Of a DNA stretch of 64,000 nt, positions 17,926 through 27,469 are shown one piece after another; positions within the stretch are counted from its first letter, which is position 1; each line of letters starts with the position of its first letter. Location: the NCBI GenBank assembly GCA_035651635.1, contig DASRFK010000104.1, forward strand, positions 3,806-67,805, in the 5' to 3' direction. A program made the translations under genes and the position numbers. The stretch comes from JANXQE01 sp035651635 (GTDB lineage: Bacteria; Verrucomicrobiota; Verrucomicrobiia; Limisphaerales; UBA8199). The notes below the pieces were generated by a model. The model was not told the origin of the DNA. It saw only the letters and a list, made by a program, of their open reading frames with translations, and did not search any database.

Positions 17926-19395
17926 GTGATTTCACATCCCCTATCGTGGGCTTTTGCCCGGGAGGCCTGGCAATGGCTTGTGGCGGTGCTGAGCCTTGCG
18001 CTTTCGGTCGCCGCTTCGGGCCATGCCGTGCTGTACAAACGCGATTCCCGGTCGGCCATCGCCTGGGTCGGCTTTGTTTGGCTAGTGCCGTTGGCCGGCT
18101 CGGTCCTGTATTTCCTGTTCGCGATTAATCGCGTGCGGCGCCGGGCCAGTCTGCTGCGGTCCAGCTTCGAGCGGTATCGCGCCGAGCCGGCCAAAGCCGA
18201 GTGCTCGCCGGAAGATTTGCACCGACATCTGCCCGGGCATACTGGCCATTTGCAAATGCTGGCGCGAGTCGTCAACAAAGTGGTCGAGCGCCCGTTGCTG
18301 CCGGATAATCGGTTGGAACCGCTCGTCAATGGTGACGAGGCTTTCCCCGCGATGCTCGAAGCCATTCGCCAGGCGCGCCAAAGCATTTCGCTAGTGACTT
18401 ACATTTTCGACCGGGACGAAATCGGTTTGGCGTTCGCCCATGAACTTGGGGAAGCCAGCCGCCGGGGCGTCGAGGTGCGCGTGCTGATCGATGCGGCCGG
18501 CACCCGGTACTCCTGGCCGACTATCCTGCACGCCCTGCGTAAGGAACGCGTTCGCTATGCGCGCTTTCTTCCCTTGTTCAGCCTGGGCCGTTTGCTGGCG
18601 ATGAACCTGCGGACTCATCGCAAAATCCTCGTTTGCGACGGCACGCTCGGGTTCACCGGAGGTCTGAACATCCGGGTGGGCAATTGTCTGAAGAAAAAAC
18701 CCGCCAGCCCGGTGCAGGATTTGCATTTCCGTGTTCAGGGACCGGTCGTCACGCAGATGCAAGAGGCCTTTGCCGATGATTGGCTCTTCACGACCGGCGA
18801 ATCGCTGCGGGGCGAGAAGTGGTTTCCCAAACCTTCCGCCGCCGGCACGGTTTTCGCCCGGGCCGTTATTGACGGACCGGACGAAGACTTTGAAAAGCTG
18901 CGCTGGACCTTGTTGGGGGCGCTGTCGATTGCCCGGCACTCGGTAAAAATTGTCACGCCGTACTTTCTGCCGGATCGGGCGATCATCGCGGCCTTGAACG
19001 TCACCGCGATGCGCGGCGTCAAAGTCGAGATCCTCTTGCCAGCCAAAAGCAACTTGCCGTTTGTGCAATGGGCTTCCCGCGCCATGTGGTGGCAAGTCCT
19101 CGAACACGGATGCCAGCTCTGGCTGAGCCCGGCTCCTTTTGATCATTCCAAGATCATGCTCGTAGACGGCTGCTGGGCCCTGGTTGGTTCTGCCAATTGG
19201 GATTCCCGCAGTCTCCGGCTGAACTTCGAGTTCAATCTCGAATGCTACGACCTGCAGCTCGCCGAGCGCTTGGAAAAACTCGTCGAAGCTAAGCGCGCCC
19301 GGGCCAGGCAGGTGAGTTTGGCGGAGGTTGACAGTCGTTCTCTGCCGGTCCGCCTGCGCGACGGCATCGCTCGATTGGCCACGCCTTATCTTTGA
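17926..19395 (+). CDS. Cardiolipin synthase-like phospholipase D family protein
   Basis: 489 residues: N-terminal two-helix anchor (WLVAVLSLALSVAASGHAVLY, AWVGFVWLVPLAGSVLYFLF) and two HKD motifs, THRKILVCDG...GFTGG near residue 230 and DHSKIMLVDG...VGSANWDSRS near residue 405. Such enzymes condense phosphatidylglycerol, or phosphatidylglycerol with phosphatidylethanolamine, into cardiolipin at the inner membrane. Start GTG 17926; no close neighbour on the same strand. Confidence 0.92.
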   Translation: MISHPLSWAFAREAWQWLVAVLSLALSVAASGHAVLYKRDSRSAIAWVGFVWLVPLAGSVLYFLFAINRVRRRASLLRSSFERYRAEPAKAECSPEDLHRHLPGHTGHLQMLARVVNKVVERPLLPDNRLEPLVNGDEAFPAMLEAIRQARQSISLVTYIFDRDEIGLAFAHELGEASRRGVEVRVLIDAAGTRYSWPTILHALRKERVRYARFLPLFSLGRLLAMNLRTHRKILVCDGTLGFTGGLNIRVGNCLKKKPASPVQDLHFRVQGPVVTQMQEAFADDWLFTTGESLRGEKWFPKPSAAGTVFARAVIDGPDEDFEKLRWTLLGALSIARHSVKIVTPYFLPDRAIIAALNVTAMRGVKVEILLPAKSNLPFVQWASRAMWWQVLEHGCQLWLSPAPFDHSKIMLVDGCWALVGSANWDSRSLRLNFEFNLECYDLQLAERLEKLVEAKRARARQVSLAEVDSRSLPVRLRDGIARLATPYL

Positions 19396-19404
19396 GCCGC
19401 GCGG

Positions 19405-21261
19405 TCACCTGCTTTCCGTCACCGTTGTCAACTGGTCGATTGCCGGGACGACTTGTTGCGTCCCGCCGCCGGGCCAGGTGATTTCGACCGACTCGGGCTG
19501 GCCGGCATTGCCGAGGCCGATGGTCACCGGCAGCTCGGATTGGGAAAGATAACCGCGGGTGGGCATGACTTGGCGTGCGAGGGTCTGGCCATTCACACGC
19601 ACTTTGATCCAGGCACCAATCGCGTCGCGGTTGGATTTGGTGCCGACCAATTTGAGTCGGATCCAGTGATGATGCAGGTCCTGGTCATTGCGCAGCAGGA
19701 GCGGCGCGCCGCCGGTTTGGGTCATGATTACGTCCAAGTCACCGTCCCCATCGATATCGGCAAACGCCAAGCCGCGGCCAACGATCGGTTTGAACAGATC
19801 AGTCCCCGTTTTGTCAGGCGGTACGACGACAAAGCAGCCTCCGGCCCGATCGCCGGCGTTCCAGAAGAGTTGGGCCGGTTGCCGGTAGCTTTGGCTCTGC
19901 TGAATTTTGGCAATTTCCTGCTCGAGATGGCCGTTGGCGCTGAGCAGGTCCAAGCGGCCGTCCAAGTCGTAATCGAAAAACAGGATCCCAAACTTCAACC
20001 ATAAGCGACTGGCTGGACCGATTCCTTCGGCAATCGCCTCGTCCGAAAAGAGCAGCGGCTGGTTTTGTGCCACGTACAGGGCGGTCATTTCATTGGCAAA
20101 ATTGCCGATCGCAATCCCAATCTTGTCATCGTTGCGATAGCGGGCGGCATCGATGCCCATCGCTCCCCGGCTGTTGCCATAACTGTCGAAAGCAATTCCG
20201 GAGGCCGCCCCGATTTCCTTGAAAGTGCCGTCGTGCTGGTTGTGGAAAACGAAGTTCTGCACAGTATCGTTGGCCACCACCAGGTCGATCCAGCCGTCGC
20301 CGTCCAGGTCAATGGGCGCGACGCCGAGCGTCTTGGCCGCGGGCACGCCGGTGGACGGATTCTTGATCTGCAACCCGGCTTTGGCCGAAACGTCCGTGAA
20401 ATGGCCGTTCCCGTCATTGTGATAGAGCCGCGGAAAAGCGCCGGCGAAGTTCATGGGCTGGCCGTACGCGCGTGTTTTGCCATCAATCTTGTACCCAACC
20501 TGCGCGTCGATCTCACGCGACCAGGTCACATAATTGCCGACAAACAGGTCCAGCCTCCCGTCATTGTCATAATCGATCCAGGCCGCGCAGGTGCTCCAGT
20601 CGTTGGTCGAACCGGCCACGCCGGCGTCCAATGTCACTTCCTGGAACTTTCGACCACCTTGATTATGGAAGAGGTGATTGCCGCCAACCGCGGTTATGAA
20701 CACGTCTTCCAAACCATCGTTATCATAATCGCCAACGGCCACCCCCATGCCATAGAAGCTCACGTCCAGCCCTGAACCCGCGGTAACGTCGGTGAAGTGG
20801 CCTTTGCCGTCGTTGTGGTATAGGGCGAGGGTGGTTGGCCTTTTCCCATCTGGAACTTGCCAGGGCCAGTAGGTCGAGTTCACCAGGAGCAAATCCTCAT
20901 GCCCGTCATTGTCGAAATCAAAAAACGCTACGCCGCTGCCCATGGTTTCGGGCAACAACTTTTCGCCAGTGGCGCCATTGTTGTGGACGAAGTTAATTCC
21001 GGCTTCCTTGGTGATATCCGTGAATTTTGCAATGGGGATGTCCTCTTGGGGACGGGCGGGGACTACCGGAGCCGCCATCTTGGTCAGTTGCGGTGCGGAG
21101 GGTGTCGGTTTGCGTTTCAGGATAAGAATTGTAGGTACACCAACCACCAGGATTGCCAGTAAGGCAAGCAGTGAAAAGCGGACCGCGCGGCCGATCACGG
21201 CATCGTCAGCGTGGACCAACTCTTCCTGGTCGTCGGTTGGCGGCAAAGGGGATTTATTCAT
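19405..21261 (-). CDS. FG-GAP/VCBS repeat protein with ASPIC/UnbV C-terminus (CRTAC1-like)
   Basis: 618 residues. One membrane anchor near the N-terminus (FSLLALLAILVVGVPTILILK), then repeated Ca-binding-like DFDNDGHEDLLL, DYDNDGLEDVFI, DYDNDGRLDLFV, DLDGDGWIDLVV, DYDLDGRLDLLS and DIDGDGDLDVIM motifs of a beta propeller. It ends in an ASPIC/UnbV domain (GAWIKVRVNGQTLARQVMPTRGYLSQSELPVTIGLG). Such proteins sit outside the cytoplasm; function is poorly known. The pentaheme cytochrome gene is ~150 bp upstream on the same strand, suggesting co-transcription. Confidence 0.85.
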   Translation of the reverse strand: MNKSPLPPTDDQEELVHADDAVIGRAVRFSLLALLAILVVGVPTILILKRKPTPSAPQLTKMAAPVVPARPQEDIPIAKFTDITKEAGINFVHNNGATGEKLLPETMGSGVAFFDFDNDGHEDLLLVNSTYWPWQVPDGKRPTTLALYHNDGKGHFTDVTAGSGLDVSFYGMGVAVGDYDNDGLEDVFITAVGGNHLFHNQGGRKFQEVTLDAGVAGSTNDWSTCAAWIDYDNDGRLDLFVGNYVTWSREIDAQVGYKIDGKTRAYGQPMNFAGAFPRLYHNDGNGHFTDVSAKAGLQIKNPSTGVPAAKTLGVAPIDLDGDGWIDLVVANDTVQNFVFHNQHDGTFKEIGAASGIAFDSYGNSRGAMGIDAARYRNDDKIGIAIGNFANEMTALYVAQNQPLLFSDEAIAEGIGPASRLWLKFGILFFDYDLDGRLDLLSANGHLEQEIAKIQQSQSYRQPAQLFWNAGDRAGGCFVVVPPDKTGTDLFKPIVGRGLAFADIDGDGDLDVIMTQTGGAPLLLRNDQDLHHHWIRLKLVGTKSNRDAIGAWIKVRVNGQTLARQVMPTRGYLSQSELPVTIGLGNAGQPESVEITWPGGGTQQVVPAIDQLTTVTESR

Positions 21262-21281
21262 AATAGGTCATGAGCGAGCCG

Positions 21282-21385
21282 GGTTCGGAGTCCTGCCTTT
21301 AGGCGGCAAGCCGTGCCGATGGCTAGTGGAAGAACTGGGTGGCCAAGTTCGAGCGTCCGGCCGGCTGAAGCCGGGACTCCGAACC
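21282..21385. repeat. Inverted repeat of the GGAGTCC...GGCGG family
   Basis: GGTTCGGAGTCC-TGCC-TTTAGGCGG on the left and CCGG-CTGAAG-CCGGGACTCCGAACC on the right are imperfect reverse complements, filling the gap between the cytochrome and CRTAC1-like genes. A related single arm occurs at 56687-56710. Confidence 0.6.
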
Positions 21386-21413
21386 TGCCCCGTCCGCTTT
21401 ATAAGTGCTTCGT

Positions 21414-24284
21414 TCATTTCGACGCGGAAAACGGCGGCACACCGGGCGAGTTCAGCTCCGGCGCTCCCGGGCGCTGCAGCGAATAGATCACCGTGGCTTG
21501 CGCTGCATGGTCGGCCGCAGGATCGGCTCGCCGCGCCAGGGTAATCGCCCGATCCCGCGCATTGTCGTCCGGTCGGTACTTCTCATGCTCACGCCGATGC
21601 AGGGCAGCTTTGGGTTCGTCCCCGAGCTGGGAGTACACCAAGGATAGTCCGTAGTGCGCGGTTACATTTTCTGAATCAAGCAACAGCGTTTTCTCAAACT
21701 GCGCCGCGGCTTCGCCTAAAGTTTGCCTCTGCTTCTCGGGATTGCTCCGTTCTGTTTTGGCCTTCTCGAAGTACGCCTGGCCCAGCTCGTTGATGACTTC
21801 GTAATCCTTGCTGAAATCGAAGCCCCGTTTGTCCAATTCGGGATAGCGATCTTCCAGGATGCTGCGGAAGTCGCTGATGGCGCGATCCAGATACCCATTC
21901 TGTTTGTTCACCAGCCCGTTGAACCAGGCCACCGTCCAGCGCGGCGCCGGCGGATTAAAGGCCAGCGCCCGTTGGAGCGCCGCCACCGCGTCGTCCAGCC
22001 GGCCTTCCTTAAAGTATACCCGCGCCAGGTTCACCGGCCCGTCGGCCCGCCCCAGTTTTTCAACCTGCTCGAAGGCTTGCGCGGCCTGAATGAGCTCGCC
22101 TTTCTCGGCTCCACGGTCGGTGCTTTCAAGTAACAACCCGATGCCGTAGTCGTTCCACCGCTGCCACTCGGGAATCGCTGGAGCTGGGATAGTCGTCACC
22201 GCCGAGTTTCCCAAGTCGACAGGAAACGTGATCTCATCGGCGGCAATGGTGACGATCGGCAGGTCATTGGTCACGCTGAAGGGGCCGTCCTTGGTGTAAT
22301 TGCTGCCAAACACGTAGTTCATGTAAATCGTGTCGAATTTGCGATATTGCAATTTAACCTGCACCGTCACCGGCTCTTTTTGTTCATTCGGCACGGTGAG
22401 TTCGTAATGCACAACCTGCCCGGCGCCGGGCGGAATCTGATGATTGTAAAGCGGGGTGAAAATGTCCTGGGGATTGCGACGGTCAATGCGGTTACCGTCG
22501 CGATCAAGCATGTACACATTCACGAAGTGAGACCAGGGATCGACCTCCTTATGCGGACCCAGGCCTCCGCTTCGGCCCACGATCTTTCCGCCGCTCGTCA
22601 CTTTGGCGTCCGTCCACACCTCATTGGAATCCACCGTTCCCTGGGTAAACGGATGCCCAAGCTTGAGCGTGCGCAAGACCACCTCGAGCAGGTAATGTTC
22701 CCCGGGTTTGAGCGACGGGATACGGGGCCGCAACGGCGCCAAAAGCGGGGCATCGATCGTGCCTCCTTCTTTGATCCCGAAGATGTCCACGCGCAGCGTG
22801 TCTTTCAGATACGCTTCTTCGACCTTCACAATATCCGGCTCATTGCGAATCGCCGCCAGGCCGGTGTTGGCCGCGGGGAAAAGATGGTCGTGGATGTAGC
22901 GCGTTGAAGCGTTCGTCGGGTTGAAAAAGTTCGCCCCAAAGTCCTGTGACGCCTTGATCGGCATGTGACAGCCGGCGCAATTCTGCACCGCCTTTTCCGG
23001 ATAATAGAAACTGCGCGCGCCATGGCCTGAAACGCCGCTAAGCAAGTACGTGTCGTAGTGATTTTGGCCGCGCAGGAATTCCTTGTACTTATTCAAGTCC
23101 TGCGGAATGCTCACCTTGTGACAGGTCGAGCAGAACTCCGCCGTCCGCATAAAAGGTTTGAGGAACGTCTTTTTGTGAAACTCGGGCTTAGCTTTGACCA
23201 ATTGCTGGTTGATGTAATGCAGAAAGCGGTTGGTGCTATAGGCGAACGGATAATGGATCGGCTCGTCAATGGTGTAGTCGGCATTGCCAATCGTGCTGTT
23301 AACGTGCGTGATGGCATGACAGGAGGTGCAGGTGATCCCGGACAGCGCCGTCGGGTCGTTCACGTCATCAAACTTGGGATTGTCGAATGCGCCGCTGAAA
23401 AAAGGGACCACATCATGGCAGCCCGCGCACCAGCGGGCGGCTTTGACATTGCCGTCACGTTTCAAGGCGACCTGGCGCGTTTCCCGCACACTGAAGAGAT
23501 ACGGCTTGTTATTGAAGGAGCTGAAATGGTGGGCGCTGTGGAACCAACTTTTGTAGGCGTCCTGGTGACAGTTCAGACAATATTTGTCCATCATCAGCGT
23601 GCGCGCCGGAATGAAATTGCCTGAAGCCGTGCGCGCCATCGAAGGCAGGAAATATTTCTTCCCTTCAACCGAGCCGATTTGGTTCTTCCTCGGATGCGCT
23701 GAATGGAGCAGGACCATGGCCAAAACACCCACGCCCATCGCCGCACCCCAGCGCAATCCGATTTGCCACTTGATCCGCGGCCCGGCCAGGCGATGCAGGA
23801 TGTACAACCATACCGCTAGAATGGGCGTCAGCACGTGGGCCCAGTACGCCACCGAACGCAGCCGCGGATCTTTCAAACCGAGGTTCTTGAATTGGAAGAT
23901 ATCGATTCGGGTCAGCAACAAACCGGTGATGATCAGAACCAGGCTCGTCGCAAACAGAAGGTAACCGACTTTGACCGCGCGCCGGTTCGGCCGGTTATGC
24001 GCGTTCTTGATGTGAATAGCCCCGAAGATCACCACCGGCAGCACAATCAGCAGGCCCAGCACCAGGTGCGTCCCGAACATGACCATGTAAAACCAATTCT
24101 GGTAGGTGGTGTTCGAATCGCTCTTGAGCCATTCCAAGAATGTGATGGCACTCAGATAAATGGAATTCGCCGCCAGCACCGCCACCGTGCCAAAAATCGC
24201 ATACAGCAAAATCCGCAGGCGTGGACCTACGGCGCGCACGTACTTCTTCCTCGGTGCGGGATGGTTGTCTCCGACAGGGGTCAT
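21414..24284 (-). CDS. Membrane pentaheme c-type cytochrome with TPR repeats
   Basis: 956 residues. Four or five N-terminal membrane helices (LRILLYAIFGTVAVLAANSIYLSAI, FGTHLVLGLLIVLPVVIFGAI, YLLFATSLVLIITGLLL, WAHVLTPILAVWLYIL and one more near residue 190). Five CxxCH heme sites lie near 236, 286, 319, 385 and 436 (CLNCH, CAGCH, CTSCH, CSTCH, CAGCH), as in the cytochrome c554-like family. Beta-rich middle, then C-terminal TPR-like repeats (VNLARVYFKEGRLDDAVAALQRALAFNP). His residues within the membrane helices might bind b-heme, but this is uncertain. It presumably passes electrons between the quinone pool and a periplasmic acceptor. ATG 24284; a TTG at 24350 is possible. Confidence 0.78.
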   Translation of the reverse strand: MTPVGDNHPAPRKKYVRAVGPRLRILLYAIFGTVAVLAANSIYLSAITFLEWLKSDSNTTYQNWFYMVMFGTHLVLGLLIVLPVVIFGAIHIKNAHNRPNRRAVKVGYLLFATSLVLIITGLLLTRIDIFQFKNLGLKDPRLRSVAYWAHVLTPILAVWLYILHRLAGPRIKWQIGLRWGAAMGVGVLAMVLLHSAHPRKNQIGSVEGKKYFLPSMARTASGNFIPARTLMMDKYCLNCHQDAYKSWFHSAHHFSSFNNKPYLFSVRETRQVALKRDGNVKAARWCAGCHDVVPFFSGAFDNPKFDDVNDPTALSGITCTSCHAITHVNSTIGNADYTIDEPIHYPFAYSTNRFLHYINQQLVKAKPEFHKKTFLKPFMRTAEFCSTCHKVSIPQDLNKYKEFLRGQNHYDTYLLSGVSGHGARSFYYPEKAVQNCAGCHMPIKASQDFGANFFNPTNASTRYIHDHLFPAANTGLAAIRNEPDIVKVEEAYLKDTLRVDIFGIKEGGTIDAPLLAPLRPRIPSLKPGEHYLLEVVLRTLKLGHPFTQGTVDSNEVWTDAKVTSGGKIVGRSGGLGPHKEVDPWSHFVNVYMLDRDGNRIDRRNPQDIFTPLYNHQIPPGAGQVVHYELTVPNEQKEPVTVQVKLQYRKFDTIYMNYVFGSNYTKDGPFSVTNDLPIVTIAADEITFPVDLGNSAVTTIPAPAIPEWQRWNDYGIGLLLESTDRGAEKGELIQAAQAFEQVEKLGRADGPVNLARVYFKEGRLDDAVAALQRALAFNPPAPRWTVAWFNGLVNKQNGYLDRAISDFRSILEDRYPELDKRGFDFSKDYEVINELGQAYFEKAKTERSNPEKQRQTLGEAAAQFEKTLLLDSENVTAHYGLSLVYSQLGDEPKAALHRREHEKYRPDDNARDRAITLARRADPAADHAAQATVIYSLQRPGAPELNSPGVPPFSASK

Positions 24285-24402
24285 TTCCAGCAACTCAGCG
24301 TGTAGCGCGCCCCTGGTAACAGCCTCCCAAGGCGGCGCAGTTCGAGCCAACGGCCTCGAATGAGGTATCAGGTCGCATTTTGGCGCTCATAAGCCAAATA
24401 AT

Positions 24403-24446
24403 GATAAAAACAGCCGTCCAACCCTATGTAAAAGGGCCAGACGGCT
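24403..24446 (-). terminator. Factor-independent terminator candidate for the haloperoxidase-like gene
   Basis: On the minus strand AGCCGTC (24446-24440) pairs with GACGGCT (24418-24412), with an inner CCCT/AGGG pairing, followed by GTTTTTATC. It lies ~270 nt past the stop of the haloperoxidase-like gene, with repeat DNA between. Confidence 0.5.
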
Positions 24447-24483
24447 GGTTTGGTGGTACCAACGGCAACCGCAGAGACTCATC

Positions 24484-24691
24484 CCCGCAGATTCGGGGCA
24501 ACCGCAGATAATAAACAGGAGCAGACGACTTAATCGTAATTCGTGATTCGCGTATCTGGGGTTGCCTGAATCCGTGCGGATGGCCCTGGTTCCCGCAGAT
24601 TCAGGGCAACTGCGGATGAAAAGAGCAGAGGGCCTGCACTGGTCATCACAAGTTACTTTTCAAGTATCTGCGGTCGCCCTGAATCTGTGGG
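24484..24691. repeat. Four copies of a 26-nt GCAGATT motif, alternating in orientation
   Basis: Related copies occur at 24484-24509 (+), 24552-24577 (-), 24591-24616 (+) and 24666-24691 (-). The + form reads roughly CCGCAGATTCAGGGCAACYGC. The +/- pairs can form two long hairpins. No open frame here resembles a protein; this fills the gap between the cytochrome and haloperoxidase-like genes. Confidence 0.65.
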
Positions 24692-24712
24692 GATTGCGAC
24701 CCGGTTTGCGGT

Positions 24713-26842
24713 CTATTGCCCCAGCAAGCAAACGGCGCGATAGAATTTATGCGGCGCCGAGACTGGGTTAGTCGCCATCAGCCAGTCATGCAATGCCAGC
24801 GTCGCGCTGCCCGGCTCGTCGGCGAACGGCACATTAAGATCCGTGGTCGACTGGAGCTTATAATAGAGACCTCTCGACACTCGGAACTGGATTTGCGTTG
24901 TGGCCTCCGTGGATTGGGCCAGTTGCAAGGTTATGGGCGCGTGCAGGATTGAACCGTCAAAATATTGCTTGGCCAATGCCCAGACCGTCTGGCCCACTTC
25001 CGAACCGACTCGACGCCCGGTGAAATCGTCCACCGGTGGATGGATCCCACCCCAAATTCGCGAAATTCCCGCTTGGTCCGCCGCGTCGAAGTAGCTGGCC
25101 CACTGAAGCATTACCGGCGCGGTCGGCCCTTGCTCAAAGGCGAGCGACGTTACTGTGTAACTTCCCAACCCTCCCGGGAAGTACGGCGAGCCGGTGATGC
25201 CGGCCAGCACCTCGGCCGCAGCTCGGCTGAAAGTGCTGTGGCCGGAAATGTAGCCCGGGAAGGCGGGGGTGACGAAATTGGTTTTTTGATACGTAATCCA
25301 ATTATCGGCGTGTATCCAAGTCACCCCGCTATGCTGGTTGGCAGGATCGCCCGGAGGACCGGGCCACGCCAGAACCGCAATTTTGCCAGGAGTCAGTCCC
25401 GCATGCCGTCCGGATGCGACCGAATCGGCCGTAACCAGTTCGATCAAATTGGTGATCAGCGGCAAGCCGTTCGTGCTATAGGAAGGCAAATTCGGGTCAC
25501 TGGATTGTCCGTTTCCGCCCAGGTACCGCACCGCCGTCAACGGCCGCCAGCCATCGTAGTACCGTTTAAGCCCCCACGCAGCGCAGGCGGCGTCGTGCAC
25601 CGCGGCATTGATCGCGAAGTACACCTTCACATCCCATTCCAAGTCATCCACCACTGGACCGACTCCCCCGATGCGTTTGACTGTGAGCGGATTATCCGCC
25701 ACTCCGTTGGCAATGACATTCCAATGGCCAGGCGGCGTTTCTGAGCTGGGTCCATCAGCCCAAAACTCGGCCAGGACACGCGCGAAATCCCCACGACGAA
25801 CAAGGTTCGGTGTGTATGGGAGCGAGGTGACAGGATTGAGGGCATGTCCTGTTCCATCATTTAAACCGAGCGTGTTGTTGCCGAATGCAGCCGGTGAAAT
25901 GTCCAGTGTTACGCCATCGTCGGGCGTTAATTGGCTGCTGCGCCGGATCATCTCCACTACGTTGGTAACGAACGCCTCGTTGTTGCCTCGATTGAAGTAG
26001 GGCGGCGGGCCGGGATCTATCCAGGGCTTGGTCGTATCGATGCGGCTCAAGGCGAACGGCCGCACGGTCAGCCATTGGGCGCCCAGGTAGTTTTGAATCG
26101 GTCCTTGGGGAAAACCGTTCTGATCCACGGCGTTGACGATCTGAAGACGTTGCCAGTGATTAATATCGACGACCGTGTGATTGGTCCCATCGGTGATTCC
26201 CTCTAAGCCAGTGGCCAGTGGCGGATTGATATAAACGTAGCCGCCCTGCGAAACCGGGTAGTCCGGGTAAGGAGCGGCTTGGGTTCCGTTCGTCTGCCGT
26301 GAGCCGTCGTCGCTGAACCATGCCGACACGGCGTCATAGATGGAATTGCCCAGGCCTGCCGGGGTCGAGGTGTCGCGTGAGACGTTATTGGTATCGTAAC
26401 CCAGCGCCGACATTTGAGCATCATCGGCCGCCAGGGTCGTTGCCGCCGTTTTTGAGTAAAAATGGCGTTCCTTCAGAATGCGGTATGCCGCGTAGCTGAT
26501 CGCCTCGTTGCGCGCCGCGTTGATATCCGCCGCGGTGTGTTTCTTATGATAGATGAAGCCAACCACATTGCTATCGTACGCTGCCCAGGCATCGTACATA
26601 CATACCGACAGGCTGAAAAGATTCCGCGCCTGCGCGGGGGGATGCGGCGTGTCGGTTCGAATTGCCGACAGCGCGCGTTCATCCCATACCCGGGCCACAC
26701 TGTTGGAGGCTGTCGCCTGAAGTTGTGCTGTAGTGCTTAAGCCAAAGAACACGGAACTGACTAAGCACAGCAACCGAGGGTGCCGGGCCAGAAGACCTGC
26801 GGCGGCAGAAAGTGAAGGAGTTAACCTTTTTTTGCTGATCAT
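24713..26842 (-). CDS. Vanadium-dependent haloperoxidase/PAP2-like exported protein
   Basis: 709 residues with an N-terminal signal (LLCLVSSVFFGLSTTAQLQA). The acid phosphatase/haloperoxidase fold shows vanadate-site motifs in order: LKRYYDGWRPLTA (Lys and Arg near 426 and 433), PGYISGHSTFSRA (Ser-Gly-His near 533-535), and RIWGGIHPPVDD (Arg and His near 595 and 601). These equal the K/R/SGH/R/H set of vanadium chloroperoxidases, so oxidation of halide or phosphatase activity is possible. The last ~80 residues (GLYYKLQSTTDLNVPF...HKFYRAV) are a verrucomicrobial C-terminal module like that of the window's first gene. ATG 26842 is preferred because it precedes the signal peptide. Confidence 0.82.
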   Translation of the reverse strand: MISKKRLTPSLSAAAGLLARHPRLLCLVSSVFFGLSTTAQLQATASNSVARVWDERALSAIRTDTPHPPAQARNLFSLSVCMYDAWAAYDSNVVGFIYHKKHTAADINAARNEAISYAAYRILKERHFYSKTAATTLAADDAQMSALGYDTNNVSRDTSTPAGLGNSIYDAVSAWFSDDGSRQTNGTQAAPYPDYPVSQGGYVYINPPLATGLEGITDGTNHTVVDINHWQRLQIVNAVDQNGFPQGPIQNYLGAQWLTVRPFALSRIDTTKPWIDPGPPPYFNRGNNEAFVTNVVEMIRRSSQLTPDDGVTLDISPAAFGNNTLGLNDGTGHALNPVTSLPYTPNLVRRGDFARVLAEFWADGPSSETPPGHWNVIANGVADNPLTVKRIGGVGPVVDDLEWDVKVYFAINAAVHDAACAAWGLKRYYDGWRPLTAVRYLGGNGQSSDPNLPSYSTNGLPLITNLIELVTADSVASGRHAGLTPGKIAVLAWPGPPGDPANQHSGVTWIHADNWITYQKTNFVTPAFPGYISGHSTFSRAAAEVLAGITGSPYFPGGLGSYTVTSLAFEQGPTAPVMLQWASYFDAADQAGISRIWGGIHPPVDDFTGRRVGSEVGQTVWALAKQYFDGSILHAPITLQLAQSTEATTQIQFRVSRGLYYKLQSTTDLNVPFADEPGSATLALHDWLMATNPVSAPHKFYRAVCLLGQ

Positions 26843-26996
26843 GAAGCAATTATGGTAAAGTGCCCATGCAGCGGGAGGCAAAAGGGCCAGGCTGCCCCTT
26901 TTCCGGTACCGGTGGCTGACTCTCAGGGATGGTCTGTCTCGGAGTTCCCGCCAATTTTCAAGTGATGTGACCGGGTCCTTGTGTTAAAGTTCCCCT

Positions 26997-27440
26997 ATGA
27001 AATGCCCGGCCTGCTTCAATGAGTTGAGCCAAACCCAAGTCGGCAGCGTGGTGGTGGATGTCTGCCAGGGTGGTTGTGGCGGGATTTGGTTCGACGCTTT
27101 CGAGTTGCAACGCGTCGACGAAGAGGACGAGTTGGCGGGAGAACCTCTTCTCCAGATCAAACGCGATGAAACGATCGTGGTGGACACCTCACGAAAACGC
27201 GAATGTCCCCGCTGCCCCCAAATCCGGCTGCACCGGCACTTTTTCAGCGCCAGGCGCCGAGTCGAAGTCGATCAGTGCCCCAACTGTGGCGGTTACTGGC
27301 TGGATGCCGGCGAATTGGCCCAAATCCGAGCCGAAAAAGCGGAGACCGCGCGGGCGCAAGAACTACGCGGCGCAACACTCTCGGGTGCGGATATTCGCTA
27401 CCTGTACCGGCTTAAGAATCAGTCCCGCAAAACCTCGTAA
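26997..27440 (+). CDS. Tandem zinc-ribbon protein (zf-TFIIB type)
   Basis: 147 residues with two zinc ribbons: CPAC...CQGGCGGIWFDAFEL (residues ~3-40) and CPRC...CPNCGGYWLDAGEL (~66-105). They are followed by a charged helix and a short basic tail. The TFIIB-type zinc finger family has no settled function. Isolated between divergent or convergent genes; ATG at 26997. Confidence 0.82.
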   Translation: MKCPACFNELSQTQVGSVVVDVCQGGCGGIWFDAFELQRVDEEDELAGEPLLQIKRDETIVVDTSRKRECPRCPQIRLHRHFFSARRRVEVDQCPNCGGYWLDAGELAQIRAEKAETARAQELRGATLSGADIRYLYRLKNQSRKTS

Positions 27441-27469
27441 CTGACTTCCCTATTCTTCTCGTCACGGCC

